Positions 9,601 to 16,820 of a stretch of DNA of 64,000 bases are shown here, piece after piece. Below the pieces are notes generated by a model. That model did no database searches, was not told where the DNA came from, and worked only from the letters and a program-made list of their open reading frames with translations. Made by a program: the position numbers and the translations under genes. The stretch is taken from positions 5,828,001-5,892,000 of the forward strand of contig NZ_AP017313.1 in the NCBI RefSeq assembly GCF_002355435.1, written 5' to 3'. Position 1 is the stretch's first letter. Every line of letters starts with the position of its first letter. The DNA comes from Mucilaginibacter gotjawali (lineage in GTDB: Bacteria > Bacteroidota > Bacteroidia > Sphingobacteriales > Sphingobacteriaceae).

Positions 9601-9712
9601 TGTTGTTGTAAGGGTGGTATTGTTGGAATGTTAGAATGTTGTAAAGTTGAACGGTTAATATATCTGGTTGGCATTAAAACAACCTTGCAACCTTTCAACA
9701 TTGCAACAAAAT
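9601..9712. repeat. Word repeat inside the aldehyde oxidoreductase operon
   Basis: The gap holds TGTTGGAATGTTAGAATG and TTGTAAAGTTGAA on one side and CAACCTTGCAACCTTTCAAC on the other, imperfect inverted copies of each other. It is the same family as at 2657-2838 and 5072-5148, here inside an operon rather than at a gene end. The 133-base gap at 7298-7430 holds a different word set (GTTCATTAGTTCATTGG and similar). Confidence 0.65.
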
Positions 9713-10693
9713 TTACACTATTCCGGCAGCATGCTTCAGTGCCTCCACAATACTTGCCGGGGCAAGCTTTAGTTTAAAGGCATTGTTTTCATATGCTTTC
9801 GCGCCTTGCATAGCTATTTGAGCGGCCTGTTTAAAGGTATCTTCAGCTACGGGCTTGCCTTCCATAAATTTCTCGGCCTCAAATAAGCGCCATGGTTTAT
9901 GCGCCACGCCCCCCATAGCCAAACGGGCCTTTTTAATGGTTGTGCCGCTAAGCTCCAAAGCTGCCGCTACCGAAACCAGGGCGAAGGCGTAGGATTGCCT
10001 GTCGCGTACCTTCAGGTAATAGCTGTTTTTAGCGAAGTTATTATCCGGAATGTCCACGCCGATGATCATTTCATCTTTGCCGAGGTGGTTATCCAGTTCG
10101 GGATGGTCGTCCGGCAGGCGGTGGAATTCGGTAAAGGGAATATGTCTTTGGCCTTTTTTGCCCACAACCACTACCGAAGCATCCAAAGCGGCAAGCGCCA
10201 CGCACATATCGCTGGGGTGTACCGCTATACATTGGGCGCTTGCGCCGAAAATAGCATGCATACGGTTATAGCCCTCCATGGCGCCGCAGCCGGTGCCCGG
10301 TTCGCGTTTATTGCAGGGCATGGTGGTATCGTAAAAATAAGTACAGCGGGTGCGCTGCATCATATTACCGCCGACCGTAGCCATATTGCGCAGCTGTTGC
10401 GACGCACCGGCTTTAAGCGCCATGCTGAGCAAAGGCTGCTTTTGCAACACCAAAGGATCTTCAGAAACTACGCTGTTTAACGCCAGTGTGCCTAAATGGA
10501 TGCCTGTTTTTGTTGGGGTGATGCCTTTAAGGGGCAAATGGGTAATATCAATGAGTTTATCCGGGGCAATGATGCCATGTTTCATATGGTCGACCAAATT
10601 GGTGCCGCCGGCAATTATTTTTGTGCCCGGTTTGCTGATCGCATCCAGCACACTTTGCTGCGTGGAGGCGCGCTGGTATTGGAACTGTTTCAT
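9713..10693 (-). CDS. Aldehyde oxidoreductase FAD / [4Fe-4S] subunit (PaoB-like)
   Basis: 326 residues from the ATG at 10693 (MKQFQYQRAST), chosen because it overlaps the stop of the upstream gene in an ATGA; the longer open frame reads through the upstream gene. FAD-binding motifs are KIIAGGTNLVDHMK (about 28-41) and NMATVGGN. Four cysteines in TRCTYFYDT, MPCNKR, GTGCGAM and ASAQCIAV match the extra [4Fe-4S] cluster of E. coli PaoB, which ordinary xanthine dehydrogenase FAD subunits lack. The C-terminal CO-dehydrogenase flavoprotein domain spans about 220-325. The subunit passes electrons from the 2Fe-2S subunit to FAD. Confidence 0.9.
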   Translation of the reverse strand: MKQFQYQRASTQQSVLDAISKPGTKIIAGGTNLVDHMKHGIIAPDKLIDITHLPLKGITPTKTGIHLGTLALNSVVSEDPLVLQKQPLLSMALKAGASQQLRNMATVGGNMMQRTRCTYFYDTTMPCNKREPGTGCGAMEGYNRMHAIFGASAQCIAVHPSDMCVALAALDASVVVVGKKGQRHIPFTEFHRLPDDHPELDNHLGKDEMIIGVDIPDNNFAKNSYYLKVRDRQSYAFALVSVAAALELSGTTIKKARLAMGGVAHKPWRLFEAEKFMEGKPVAEDTFKQAAQIAMQGAKAYENNAFKLKLAPASIVEALKHAAGIV

Positions 10694-11334
10694 ATCGCCA
10701 TTCCCCCTTCCTTCACTTCCTGTATGGCGTTTACAATATTGGGGTAGGCCCCGCAGCGGCAAATATTCCCGCTCATATACTCGCGGATCTCGTGTTCCGA
10801 ATTGGCATGGCCTTCGCGCACGCAAGCCACTGCCGACATGATCTGCCCCGGGGTACAATACCCGCACTGGAAACCGTCATGCTTTAAAAAAGCTTCCTGC
10901 ATGGGGTGCAATTGGTCGCCTTTGGCCAGGCCCTCAATAGTGGTTACCTTTTTGCCGTTCACCATAATGCCTAAAGTGAGGCAGCTGTTTACCCTATGCC
11001 CGTCAACATGTACGGTGCAGGCGCCGCACTGGCCCATATCGCAGCCTTTTTTGGTGCCGGTAAGGTCAAGTTGTTCGCGCAGGATATCCAGCAGGGTGCT
11101 GCGTGGCTCCACCATCAGGTTATGGGGAACACCGTTGATCTCCAGGTGGAGCGGCATTTTTTCAAATACCTCTGCAAGCCTTTCGTCCATGTGCATTTCG
11201 GCAGCTTTGGCAGCGGCAACCGGGGTAAGGGCAACGGCAGTCATTAAAGCCGATTTTTTCAGGAAATCGCGGCGTGAATTATCCTTAACGTCCGATTCCT
11301 CCACCGGCCGGGAATGGTTTTTTTCTTTTTCCAT
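10690..11334 (-). CDS. Aldehyde oxidoreductase [2Fe-2S] subunit with Tat signal (PaoA-like)
   Basis: 214 residues from the ATG at 11334; an in-frame GTG seven codons earlier is possible. The N-terminus has the twin-arginine signal SRRDFLKK followed by a hydrophobic, Ala-rich stretch, indicating folded export to the periplasm, as for E. coli PaoA. Two [2Fe-2S] domains follow. The plant-ferredoxin type has CDMGQCGAC and a later Cys in NSCLTL. The helical type has QCGYCTPGQ and ICRCGAYPN. It is the first gene of the operon and overlaps the FAD subunit by 4 bases. No PaoD/XdhC-like maturation factor is adjacent, so cofactor insertion must use one encoded elsewhere. Confidence 0.92.
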   Translation of the reverse strand: MEKEKNHSRPVEESDVKDNSRRDFLKKSALMTAVALTPVAAAKAAEMHMDERLAEVFEKMPLHLEINGVPHNLMVEPRSTLLDILREQLDLTGTKKGCDMGQCGACTVHVDGHRVNSCLTLGIMVNGKKVTTIEGLAKGDQLHPMQEAFLKHDGFQCGYCTPGQIMSAVACVREGHANSEHEIREYMSGNICRCGAYPNIVNAIQEVKEGGMAI

Positions 11335-11542
11335 AGGGTTTTTGCTTAGCAACACCCAAGTTAGGATTTTTTTGTAAACTGAAAGTACTTCAACAAATAA
11401 TTTACAAAAAGAGCGTTGTGTATTTGATGCTATAACGGCAATGCAATGAGGGGGTTATGGGATAAATATTGAGTAAACGCCAGGCGGGCCGGGTATGGCG
11501 CGCTTTTGGTCATTGGTGCAGACATGCGCCTGGAGAGATGAT

Positions 11543-11587
11543 ATATAAATTAAATGGTTCACCAAATGTGAACTATTTAATTTATAT
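11543..11587. promoter_or_regulatory. Large palindromic operator upstream of higB
   Basis: Two 20-bp arms (11543-11562 and 11568-11587) separated by CAAAT are reverse complements except at one position; the core is GTTCAC-N5-GTGAAC. A third GTTCAC lies at 11604-11609 inside the first codons of higB. The right arm overlaps the promoter -7 box at 11583-11590. HigA-type antitoxins repress their own operons from such palindromes; that HigA binds here is inference. Confidence 0.7.
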
Positions 11588-11590
11588 TTG
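11583..11590 (+). promoter_or_regulatory. Promoter -7 box (TATATTTG) of higBA
   Basis: TATATTTG matches the Bacteroidota consensus TAnnTTTG exactly. It ends only 7 bases before the higB ATG at 11598, so the transcript would start at or within a couple of bases of the start codon (leaderless or nearly so). No convincing -33 TTTG box is seen. Confidence 0.55.
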
Positions 11591-11597
11591 TTTTAGA

Positions 11598-11930
11598 ATG
11601 AAAGTTCACCTTATCAAAAAGCAAACTTTAGAAGATTTCGCAATCCGGCACCCGGGAAGTAAAAGTTCGTTGGAAGACTGGATAGAAAAACTAAGACTTG
11701 CAGATTGGGAACAACCCGGCGATATGAAAAAGACTTATAACACTGCCGACCTTTTGGGAAAAAGCAGTAACCGGGTAATTTTTGATATTGGCGGCAATAA
11801 TTACAGGATGATCTGCAAATACCTGTTCGGGGCAAAGCAAGTCCATTTATTTGTATGCTGGATAGGCACGCATGCAGCGTATGACAAGCTATGTAATCAG
11901 GGCGATCAGTATACTATCAATCTTTATTAA
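11598..11930 (+). CDS. higB: HigB-type toxin (mRNA interferase)
   Basis: 110 residues from the ATG at 11598; the frame is open further upstream but that part overlaps the operator and promoter, and MKVHLIKKQTLEDFA is the family's usual start. Family motifs of the HigB_toxin domain are present: NRVIFDIGGNNYRMI (about 56-70) and CWIGTHAAYDKL (about 90-101). HigB toxins of the RelE fold cut mRNA on the ribosome. The antitoxin gene follows after two bases, in the toxin-first order typical of higBA. A 20-bp-arm palindrome overlapping the promoter suggests autorepression. Confidence is high for the family; activity is not testable here. Confidence 0.9.
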   Translation: MKVHLIKKQTLEDFAIRHPGSKSSLEDWIEKLRLADWEQPGDMKKTYNTADLLGKSSNRVIFDIGGNNYRMICKYLFGAKQVHLFVCWIGTHAAYDKLCNQGDQYTINLY

Positions 11931-11932
11931 AA

Positions 11933-12391
11933 ATGGAACAGGCAACAATAAAATATACCATCATCAGAAACAGGGAGCAATACAATCAATATTGCGATCA
12001 GCTGGAAGCTCTGCTAACTTTTGAGCATACCGACACCTTACAGGACGAAATAGACCTGCTGACTTTGCTGATTGAAAAGTACGACGACGAACACAGCACA
12101 TTTAAAGAAACCGACCCCATTACCCTGCTGCGCTCTTTGATGCAGGACCACCACCTAAAGCCACAGGATTTGACTGCGATATTGGGTATAAGTAAGGGCT
12201 ACGTATCCGACATTTTAAACTATAAAAAAGGCCTGTCCAAAGAAGTAATCCGCAAATTGGCGGCGCATTTTAAAGTAAGGCAGGAAGCTTTTAACCGGCC
12301 GTATAAATTGGTGTCGCCGGTTAATATGCATTTGCGAAATGCAAGTGTGATGAATACGACTAAGAAATTGGACTACGTTAAGAACGTATAA
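11933..12391 (+). CDS. higA: HigA-type antitoxin, XRE helix-turn-helix
   Basis: 152 residues. The N-terminal half (about 1-65) is an acidic, helical region likely to bind the toxin (YDQLEALLTFEH-like segment and DEIDLLTLLIEKYDDEH). The C-terminal half holds an XRE helix-turn-helix: PQDLTAILGISKGYVSDIL (about 77-95) then SKEVIRKLAAHFKV. It starts two bases after higB, so the pair is co-transcribed and probably coupled. The antitoxin should neutralise HigB and bind the palindrome upstream. A small hairpin (CCGAC/GTCGG) follows the stop and may end transcription. Confidence 0.88.
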   Translation: MEQATIKYTIIRNREQYNQYCDQLEALLTFEHTDTLQDEIDLLTLLIEKYDDEHSTFKETDPITLLRSLMQDHHLKPQDLTAILGISKGYVSDILNYKKGLSKEVIRKLAAHFKVRQEAFNRPYKLVSPVNMHLRNASVMNTTKKLDYVKNV

Positions 12392-12522
12392 AAACCGACA
12401 GTTTGGTCGGGGACCTAAAACTTTTCGTTATGATACTAACCGGCACGCTTAGTACGGCGATCTTAAAACTGGAGTGTATTTGCTGTATTCGGTGTGTTTA
12501 CTGTATTTGGGGAAAAAGAGTA

Positions 12523-12704
12523 AAGCAAAGAAAGATCCTTAAAAAAGATGTTGCCAAATTCCTTGCTATTTTACAGCATCATTTAAGCGAAATTTTCGCC
12601 GGAAAAAGAAATATATCAGCCCGCTTGGCTATTAAACCCGAAAACTATCCGGTATCAGTTCCATTACTGGTTAGGCCTGCAAATGGAATATGATTTGTTT
12701 GTGG
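12523..12704 (+). pseudogene. Decayed HigA-type antitoxin remnant, copy 1
   Basis: The stretch encodes ILKKDVAKFLAILQHHLSEI and then FAGKRNISARLAIK, the helix-turn-helix of the second HigA subfamily, but the frame shifts after LAIK; the remaining match (Gly-Leu-Gln-Met-Glu-Tyr-Asp-Leu-Phe) continues in other frames. No intact toxin or start codon accompanies it. The right end is cut by the MITE-like element. A near-identical second copy lies at 12945-13176. Confidence 0.7.
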
Positions 12705-12946
12705 CCAATCCCCGCTCCCGCGAGTTTAGCGCAGCATAACTCGTGGTATAGCATAGCGTGAGCTTTCAGCTCACCACATCAACTACTCATAATACATCAA
12801 TCCTTTGCATAATGCCATCATCTGCCACTGCCTGGCCTACGTTAACGATAAGAAGCATGTTTTTAAGTATTATATTATTGAAAGCTGAAAGCTTTCCAAA
12901 TGCAGTACCACGAGTTACGCTGCGCTAAACCCGCGGCAGCGATTGG
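12705..12946. mobile_element. MITE-like element, about 242 bp
   Basis: The two ends are inverted copies: the core GTTTAGCGCAGC.TAACTCG at both ends gives about 29 bp with two mismatches, and similarity extends outward to CCAATC/GATTGG at 12705 and 12946. Just inside each end is a further small palindrome (12758-12774, GTGAGC-TTTCA-GCTCAC; and GAAAGCT-GAA-AGCTTTC near 12890). The centre has no open frame, so mobilisation would need a transposase from elsewhere. No clear target-site duplication could be identified. It sits exactly between two copies of a decayed antitoxin gene. Confidence 0.65.
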
Positions 12947-13176
12947 GACTTTTTGCAGGAAGAGATAGCAGCAAGAAACATCCTTAAAAAAGATGTTGCC
13001 AAATCCCTTGCTATTTTACCGCATCATTTAAGCGAAATTTTCACCGGGAAAAGAAATATATCAGCCCGTTTGGCTATTAAACCCGAAAGCTATTCGGCAT
13101 CAGTTCCCATTACTGGTTAGGCCTGCAAATGGAGTATGATCTGTTTGTTGCCCGGCTGGAGGAAGCAAAGTTGTAA
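12945..13176 (+). pseudogene. Decayed HigA-type antitoxin remnant, copy 2
   Basis: The first part reads WDFLQEEIAARNILKKDVAK and HHLSEIFTGKRNISARLAIK. One base then appears to be lost near 13090 and the rest continues in another frame as KLFGISSHYWLGLQMEYDLF and VARLEEAKL before a stop at 13174. This is a HigA antitoxin of the 'HPGE' subfamily lacking its N-terminus and toxin. The first half is nearly the same at DNA level as copy 1, so the two arose by duplication around the MITE-like element. Like the intact genes with base-loss frameshifts elsewhere in the window, the shift could be a sequencing error, but the missing N-terminus and double copy make real decay likelier. Confidence 0.7.
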
Positions 13177-13220
13177 GTAACGGTGTTAACTTTGCCCGAT
13201 GTAAACACTATTTAAATGCT

Positions 13221-13228
13221 TATATTTG
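13221..13228 (+). promoter_or_regulatory. Promoter -7 box (TATATTTG) of PIN toxin-antitoxin pair
   Basis: An exact TAnnTTTG match 20 bases before the antitoxin ATG. A TTTG at 13191-13194 is 26 bases upstream, somewhat farther than the usual 17-23. Confidence 0.5.
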
Positions 13229-13247
13229 GTAATAAGAATGATTTTTT

Positions 13248-13478
13248 ATGGAAAGGATTATTTTAGAAGTTGACGACCAGGTGGCTAAAAGCTGGCGGTA
13301 TTCCTCTGAAAAGAAACGGCAGGAAGTAAATAATACCATTAATAAAATGCTGCAAATTGCTTTTAAACGTAAGGAAGACACTGATTTTATCGAATTTATT
13401 AAAGAAGTTCAGGATAAAGCAGCCGAACGCGGGCTTACAGAAGATGTATTGAACGATATATTGAATGAGCCGGACTGA
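13248..13478 (+). CDS. Putative antitoxin of PIN-domain system
   Basis: 76 residues. The N-terminus is a strand-like MERIILEVDDQVAKSW, then a helical part KKRQEVNNTINKMLQIAFKR and an acidic C-terminus with AAERGLTEDVLNDILNEPD. The layout (short N-terminal DNA-binding part, acidic helical tail) suits a ribbon-helix-helix or Phd/AbrB-like antitoxin, but I cannot assign a specific fold. It overlaps the PIN-domain toxin gene by 14 bases, a strong sign of a translationally coupled toxin-antitoxin pair. It is preceded by a good -7 box. Confidence 0.7.
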   Translation: MERIILEVDDQVAKSWRYSSEKKRQEVNNTINKMLQIAFKRKEDTDFIEFIKEVQDKAAERGLTEDVLNDILNEPD

Positions 13479-13878
13479 GAAGTTCATTATTGATACCAAT
13501 ACCATTCTTAGCAGTTTATTTGTTAAGGATTCTATTCCTTTTAAAGCATTGGAAAAGGCCCGCAGCGAAGGGCTTTTGCTGTTTTCAGACGACACGTTTC
13601 TTGAATTTGAGCTGGTTTTGTTCAGAAAAAAATTTGACCGCTATTTTTCGAAAGAAGAAAGGCTTCAAATAGTTGAGAGGTTCTACAATGAAGCGGTTTT
13701 TGCTAATGTTTCATCAACTAATGCATTATGCAGAGATCCGAAGGATGACAAATTTCTCAACCTGGCGATTGATGCAAATGCTTCATGCATTATTACCGGC
13801 GACAAAGATTTATTGGTATTGCATCCGTTTGAAAATATACCAATTTTATTACCATCCGACTTTTTAGAGCGTTTTTAA
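13465..13878 (+). CDS. PIN-domain toxin (COG1569 type)
   Basis: 137 residues. The acidic PIN residues are visible: FIIDTNTILSSLF near the N-terminus gives the first Asp, the middle has FLEFELVL, and the C-terminal half has DDKFLNLAIDANASCIITGD with several Asp, then KDLLVL. This is the putative toxin-antitoxin PIN family of COG1569. PIN toxins are Mg-dependent RNases, usually cutting tRNA or rRNA. The start lies inside the antitoxin's C-terminal codons in a different frame. Its target cannot be predicted. Confidence 0.87.
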   Translation: MSRTEKFIIDTNTILSSLFVKDSIPFKALEKARSEGLLLFSDDTFLEFELVLFRKKFDRYFSKEERLQIVERFYNEAVFANVSSTNALCRDPKDDKFLNLAIDANASCIITGDKDLLVLHPFENIPILLPSDFLERF

Positions 13879-13885
13879 CTTTCGC

Positions 13886-14329
13886 CTATTTCAACCACCT
13901 TTTATTCCACGCCGGCGCTTCGCCAAACATTGCTTTGTGGAAGCGCATTAATGACCGTTTGATATCTTCAGGATGGTCGCCGCTATAGTTGTTGCCATTA
14001 TAAGTTACCCACCAGTAAATATCCAGCGCATCAATATTTTCTGATAACATCTTAACCGGCCATCTTTCGCGCCTTGGGTTTTTCCATTCAGACTCTGTTC
14101 CGGATATTATTGCTGTTTTTAAACCCAGCAGTCCTTCTTTTATCGCGTAATCAGGTATTTTCTCTCCTGATGAACCGATGTGCACCAAAGTGACCCTGCC
14201 GTTTTTCAATTCATAAACTACGTAAACGCCATCCCGGTCGTCGGGGGCAGTGCACACTTCGTCAAGCAAATCGGTCGGGTTAAAAAAGAAGTGGCCGTGT
14301 TTTTTGTATTTATTGAGAATGTCAAACAT
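13886..14329 (-). CDS. GIY-YIG-like hypothetical protein
   Basis: 147 residues, no signal peptide. DGVYVVYELKNG (about 33-44) followed by TLVHIGSSGEK resembles the GIY...YIG core of GIY-YIG nucleases, with the first motif as GVY and the second as HIG. An arginine-rich segment (NPRRERWPVKML) and DIYWWVTY follow, where the family would have its Arg and later residues. The C-terminus has HPEDIKRSLMRFHKAMFG. The match is partial and I cannot confirm the catalytic Glu, so it may be a non-catalytic relative. It converges on the PIN toxin with only seven bases between stops, so it is part of the same islet. Confidence 0.5.
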   Translation of the reverse strand: MFDILNKYKKHGHFFFNPTDLLDEVCTAPDDRDGVYVVYELKNGRVTLVHIGSSGEKIPDYAIKEGLLGLKTAIISGTESEWKNPRRERWPVKMLSENIDALDIYWWVTYNGNNYSGDHPEDIKRSLMRFHKAMFGEAPAWNKRWLK

Positions 14330-14503
14330 TATTGAGCGTTTCTCAAATGTACGGTTATGATTGATAAAACAGGCCGTTCAATTAATTTGCATCTTTAGAG
14401 TTCGCATCGTTCCCCGCGACGACGCGCCGGGTTATTCGTCCCTGCCCGTAAATCTGTATCGTTATTCCCCACTTTTGTATAAATCCTGCTGCCGTGCCCG
14501 CCA

Positions 14504-14511
14504 TAACTTTG
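14504..14511 (+). promoter_or_regulatory. Promoter -7 box (TAACTTTG) of SDR gene
   Basis: An exact TAnnTTTG match 25 bases before the start codon at 14537. A TTTG at 14474-14477 lies 26 bases upstream. Confidence 0.5.
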
Positions 14512-14536
14512 ACCTATAATTTAACGATCAAAAAAA

Positions 14537-15355
14537 ATGGCAAAAACAATTTTTATAACAGGTGCTTCCCGCGGGTTCGGAAAGATCTGGGCCGAAGCTT
14601 TTTTAAAGCGCGGCGATAACGTGGTAGCTACCGCACGCAACCTTGATGCCTTAACCGGCCTGGTAAATATTTATGGCAAACAGATCCTGCCGCTGCAATT
14701 GGATGTAAACAACCGTGCCGATTGTTTTGCGGCGATTGAAAAAGCCACCGCGCATTTTGGCGCCATCGATGTACTGATCAATAATGCAGGTTATGGCCTC
14801 TTCGGCACAATCGAGGAAACCAGCGAACAGGAAGCCCGCGACCAGATAGAAACCAACTTTTTTGGTTTGCTTTGGGTTACCCAGGCAATTTTACCGGTAA
14901 TGCGCAAACAGGGGCATGGCCACATCATCCAGTTATCAAGCGTATTGGGCATCACTACCCTGCCTGTTTTGGGCCTGTATAACGCCTCTAAATTTGCGGT
15001 TGAAGGCTTGAGCGAAACACTGGCAAGCGAAGTAAAAGGTTTTGGTATTAACGTTACACTGATCGAACCCAACGGTTTCGCAACCGACTGGGCAGGCGCT
15101 TCCGCAGTAAATACTACCCAGTTAGAGGTGTATGATGGCGTAAGGGCCGCTTTCCAGGCGGGTTTAACTGACGATATCTTCGGGATCCCTGAAGCAACAG
15201 CCGAAGCCGTATTAAAATTGGTGGACAGCGAAAACCCTCCATTGCGCTTGTTTTTGGGCAAGGTGGCGTTGCCATGGGCCGGCCAGGTGTACCAGGACCG
15301 TTTGGCAACCTGGAACGAATGGGCCGATGTGGCTGCTGCCGCACACGGCAAATAA
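14537..15355 (+). CDS. SDR-family oxidoreductase
   Basis: 272 residues of a classical short-chain dehydrogenase/reductase. TGASRGFG (about 7-14) is the NAD(P)-binding glycine motif, NNAGYG (about 84-89) the structural motif, and the Ser before LSSVLGI with YNASKFAVEG gives the catalytic Ser-Tyr-Lys. The Arg following the glycine motif and after the second strand (ATARNLD) favours NADP(H). Substrate unknown. The AraC-type regulator 86 bases downstream on the same strand probably belongs to the same unit or controls it. The start has no Shine-Dalgarno but an upstream -7 box. Confidence 0.9.
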   Translation: MAKTIFITGASRGFGKIWAEAFLKRGDNVVATARNLDALTGLVNIYGKQILPLQLDVNNRADCFAAIEKATAHFGAIDVLINNAGYGLFGTIEETSEQEARDQIETNFFGLLWVTQAILPVMRKQGHGHIIQLSSVLGITTLPVLGLYNASKFAVEGLSETLASEVKGFGINVTLIEPNGFATDWAGASAVNTTQLEVYDGVRAAFQAGLTDDIFGIPEATAEAVLKLVDSENPPLRLFLGKVALPWAGQVYQDRLATWNEWADVAAAAHGK

Positions 15356-15441
15356 CCTCAACACAACGTCAATTTAATATGTAATTCAACTGACAAAATC
15401 CATGCCCGCCGCGGTATGGATTTTGTTAATATTGTACTGAT

Positions 15442-16332
15442 ATGAAGCACTTTAAAAGCCTTGCCGAACTGCACCGGGCAAATGGTTTCCCGCCGCCCGA
15501 AATGCCATTGTTAAGCCTCTTCAGGTGCAAAAATGTTTGCTCCCTCGGCGTAACGGAATTTACCGGCGATTTTTATATGATCGGCTTTAAAAAACTGATC
15601 TCGGGCATGTTTTTGTATGGCCGCACCAAATACGACCATGAGAACGGTTCCATGTCATTTGTAAAACCCCGCCAGGTGGTTAAGCTGGAGAACCTGGAGT
15701 TTGAAGAAGACGGCTTTCTTATTTACTTCCACGAGGACTTTATAAACGGGCACCCGCTTCATTCAGAAATAAAAAAATATAACTTTTTTGAATACGAGGC
15801 TAATGAGGCCCTGCACCTCTCGCCTAACGAGGAGAAGATCATTTGGGAGCTGTACAGCAAAATAGAAACCGAATACCACAATAACCAGGATGAATACAGC
15901 CGTGATATTATACTGGCGCATATCGATTCTATCCTGAAATATTCGCAGCGTTTTTATAAACGGCAGTTTTTAAATCGAACCGACCTTTCCGGCAAAGTGG
16001 TTTCAAAATTCAATAAAGTGCTCGGCGCTTATTTTGACAGTGGTTCCCTGCAGGAAAAAGGGCTGCCTTCGGTAACCAGTATGGCCTCCGAGCTCAATTT
16101 ATCGTCGCGTTATTTAAGCGATGTGCTAAAACAGGAGACGGGTAAAACGGCGATGGAACTGATCCACATATTTTTGATCGCCGAAGCAAAAAACCTGCTC
16201 ACGGGGTCGGATAACAACATAGCCGAAACCGCCTATTCGCTGGGCTTTGATAACCTGCCCTACTTCTCCAGGCTGTTTAAAAAAGAAGTTGGCATAAGCC
16301 CCAATCAATATAAAAAGATGATTTTGAATTAA
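15442..16332 (+). CDS. AraC-family transcriptional regulator
   Basis: 296 residues. Residues about 1-185 form a sensor domain without a named match; the C-terminus (about 195-295) carries the two helix-turn-helix units of AraC regulators: SMASELNLSSRYLSDVLKQE and then IAETAYSLGFDNLPYFSRLF, ending KEVGISPNQYKK. The final signature is close to the family consensus. It likely senses a small molecule and activates nearby genes, the SDR gene being the obvious candidate by position. The effector is unknown. Confidence 0.9.
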   Translation: MKHFKSLAELHRANGFPPPEMPLLSLFRCKNVCSLGVTEFTGDFYMIGFKKLISGMFLYGRTKYDHENGSMSFVKPRQVVKLENLEFEEDGFLIYFHEDFINGHPLHSEIKKYNFFEYEANEALHLSPNEEKIIWELYSKIETEYHNNQDEYSRDIILAHIDSILKYSQRFYKRQFLNRTDLSGKVVSKFNKVLGAYFDSGSLQEKGLPSVTSMASELNLSSRYLSDVLKQETGKTAMELIHIFLIAEAKNLLTGSDNNIAETAYSLGFDNLPYFSRLFKKEVGISPNQYKKMILN

Positions 16333-16820
16333 GCGACGGCGTTTAGGCAAAATACAACGTTTGCACAGAGACGGAAATTGGTTTATCGCCCATTTGCGTT
16401 TATAAACGCACTCCGTTGACTCACCCGGACGTTGCTACGCTCGTCCGCCCTCTCTTTCGCTACGCGATAAAGAGGGCAAAAAAGGAAAAAGAGGAGGAAT
16501 TTAATACCGAATAATGAATTTTGAATATCGAAATCCGAAGTGTCTAACTTCATTATTCAATATTCGACATTGGGTGTTCGATATTAAAATCCTTAACTTA
16601 ACGTCAATGCCCCATACGGGCTACCACTTTGTAGAAACCAAATGCCAGGGATAATTGCCACGTCAGTGGCTACCCTTTGTGAATTGGGGGTCCGTTTTAC
16701 TTATCTCTGGCTCACCTTTTTAATTAATGCTCCTGTGCTGTAATTATTTACCGCCACGTGCGTCTTATCCTAAAATAAAGCATACAGCGATGCTCCTTAG
16801 GTTCCAGAATTTATATAAAG
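16333..16820. repeat. 488-base spacer of short intergenic repeats
   Basis: No gene is seen. It contains a hairpin at 16447-16477 (GCCCTCTCTTT against AAAGAGGGC), an inverted pair GAATAATGAA/TTCATTATTC (16508-16517, 16549-16558) inside a block of 'AATATCGAA' words, and two partly matching copies of GGCTACCxCTTTGT at 16619 and 16668 around a GCCAC/GTGGC hairpin. These look like independent intergenic repeat families. The promoter of the TonB receptor gene should lie in the last 100 bases, but no clean box was found. Confidence 0.55.

Noticed and set aside
9600..9701. Longer N-terminus for the first PaoC-like subunit
   Set aside because: The extra 34 residues are translated from the intergenic word repeat and have no match in the paralogue.
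10694..10867. Longer N-terminus for the FAD subunit
   Set aside because: It would be read from the 2Fe-2S gene in a different frame; the ATGA overlap marks the real start.
12403..12693. 96-codon open frame after higA as a separate gene
   Set aside because: Only its C-terminal part resembles an antitoxin and the frame is lost there; the first part has no coding character.
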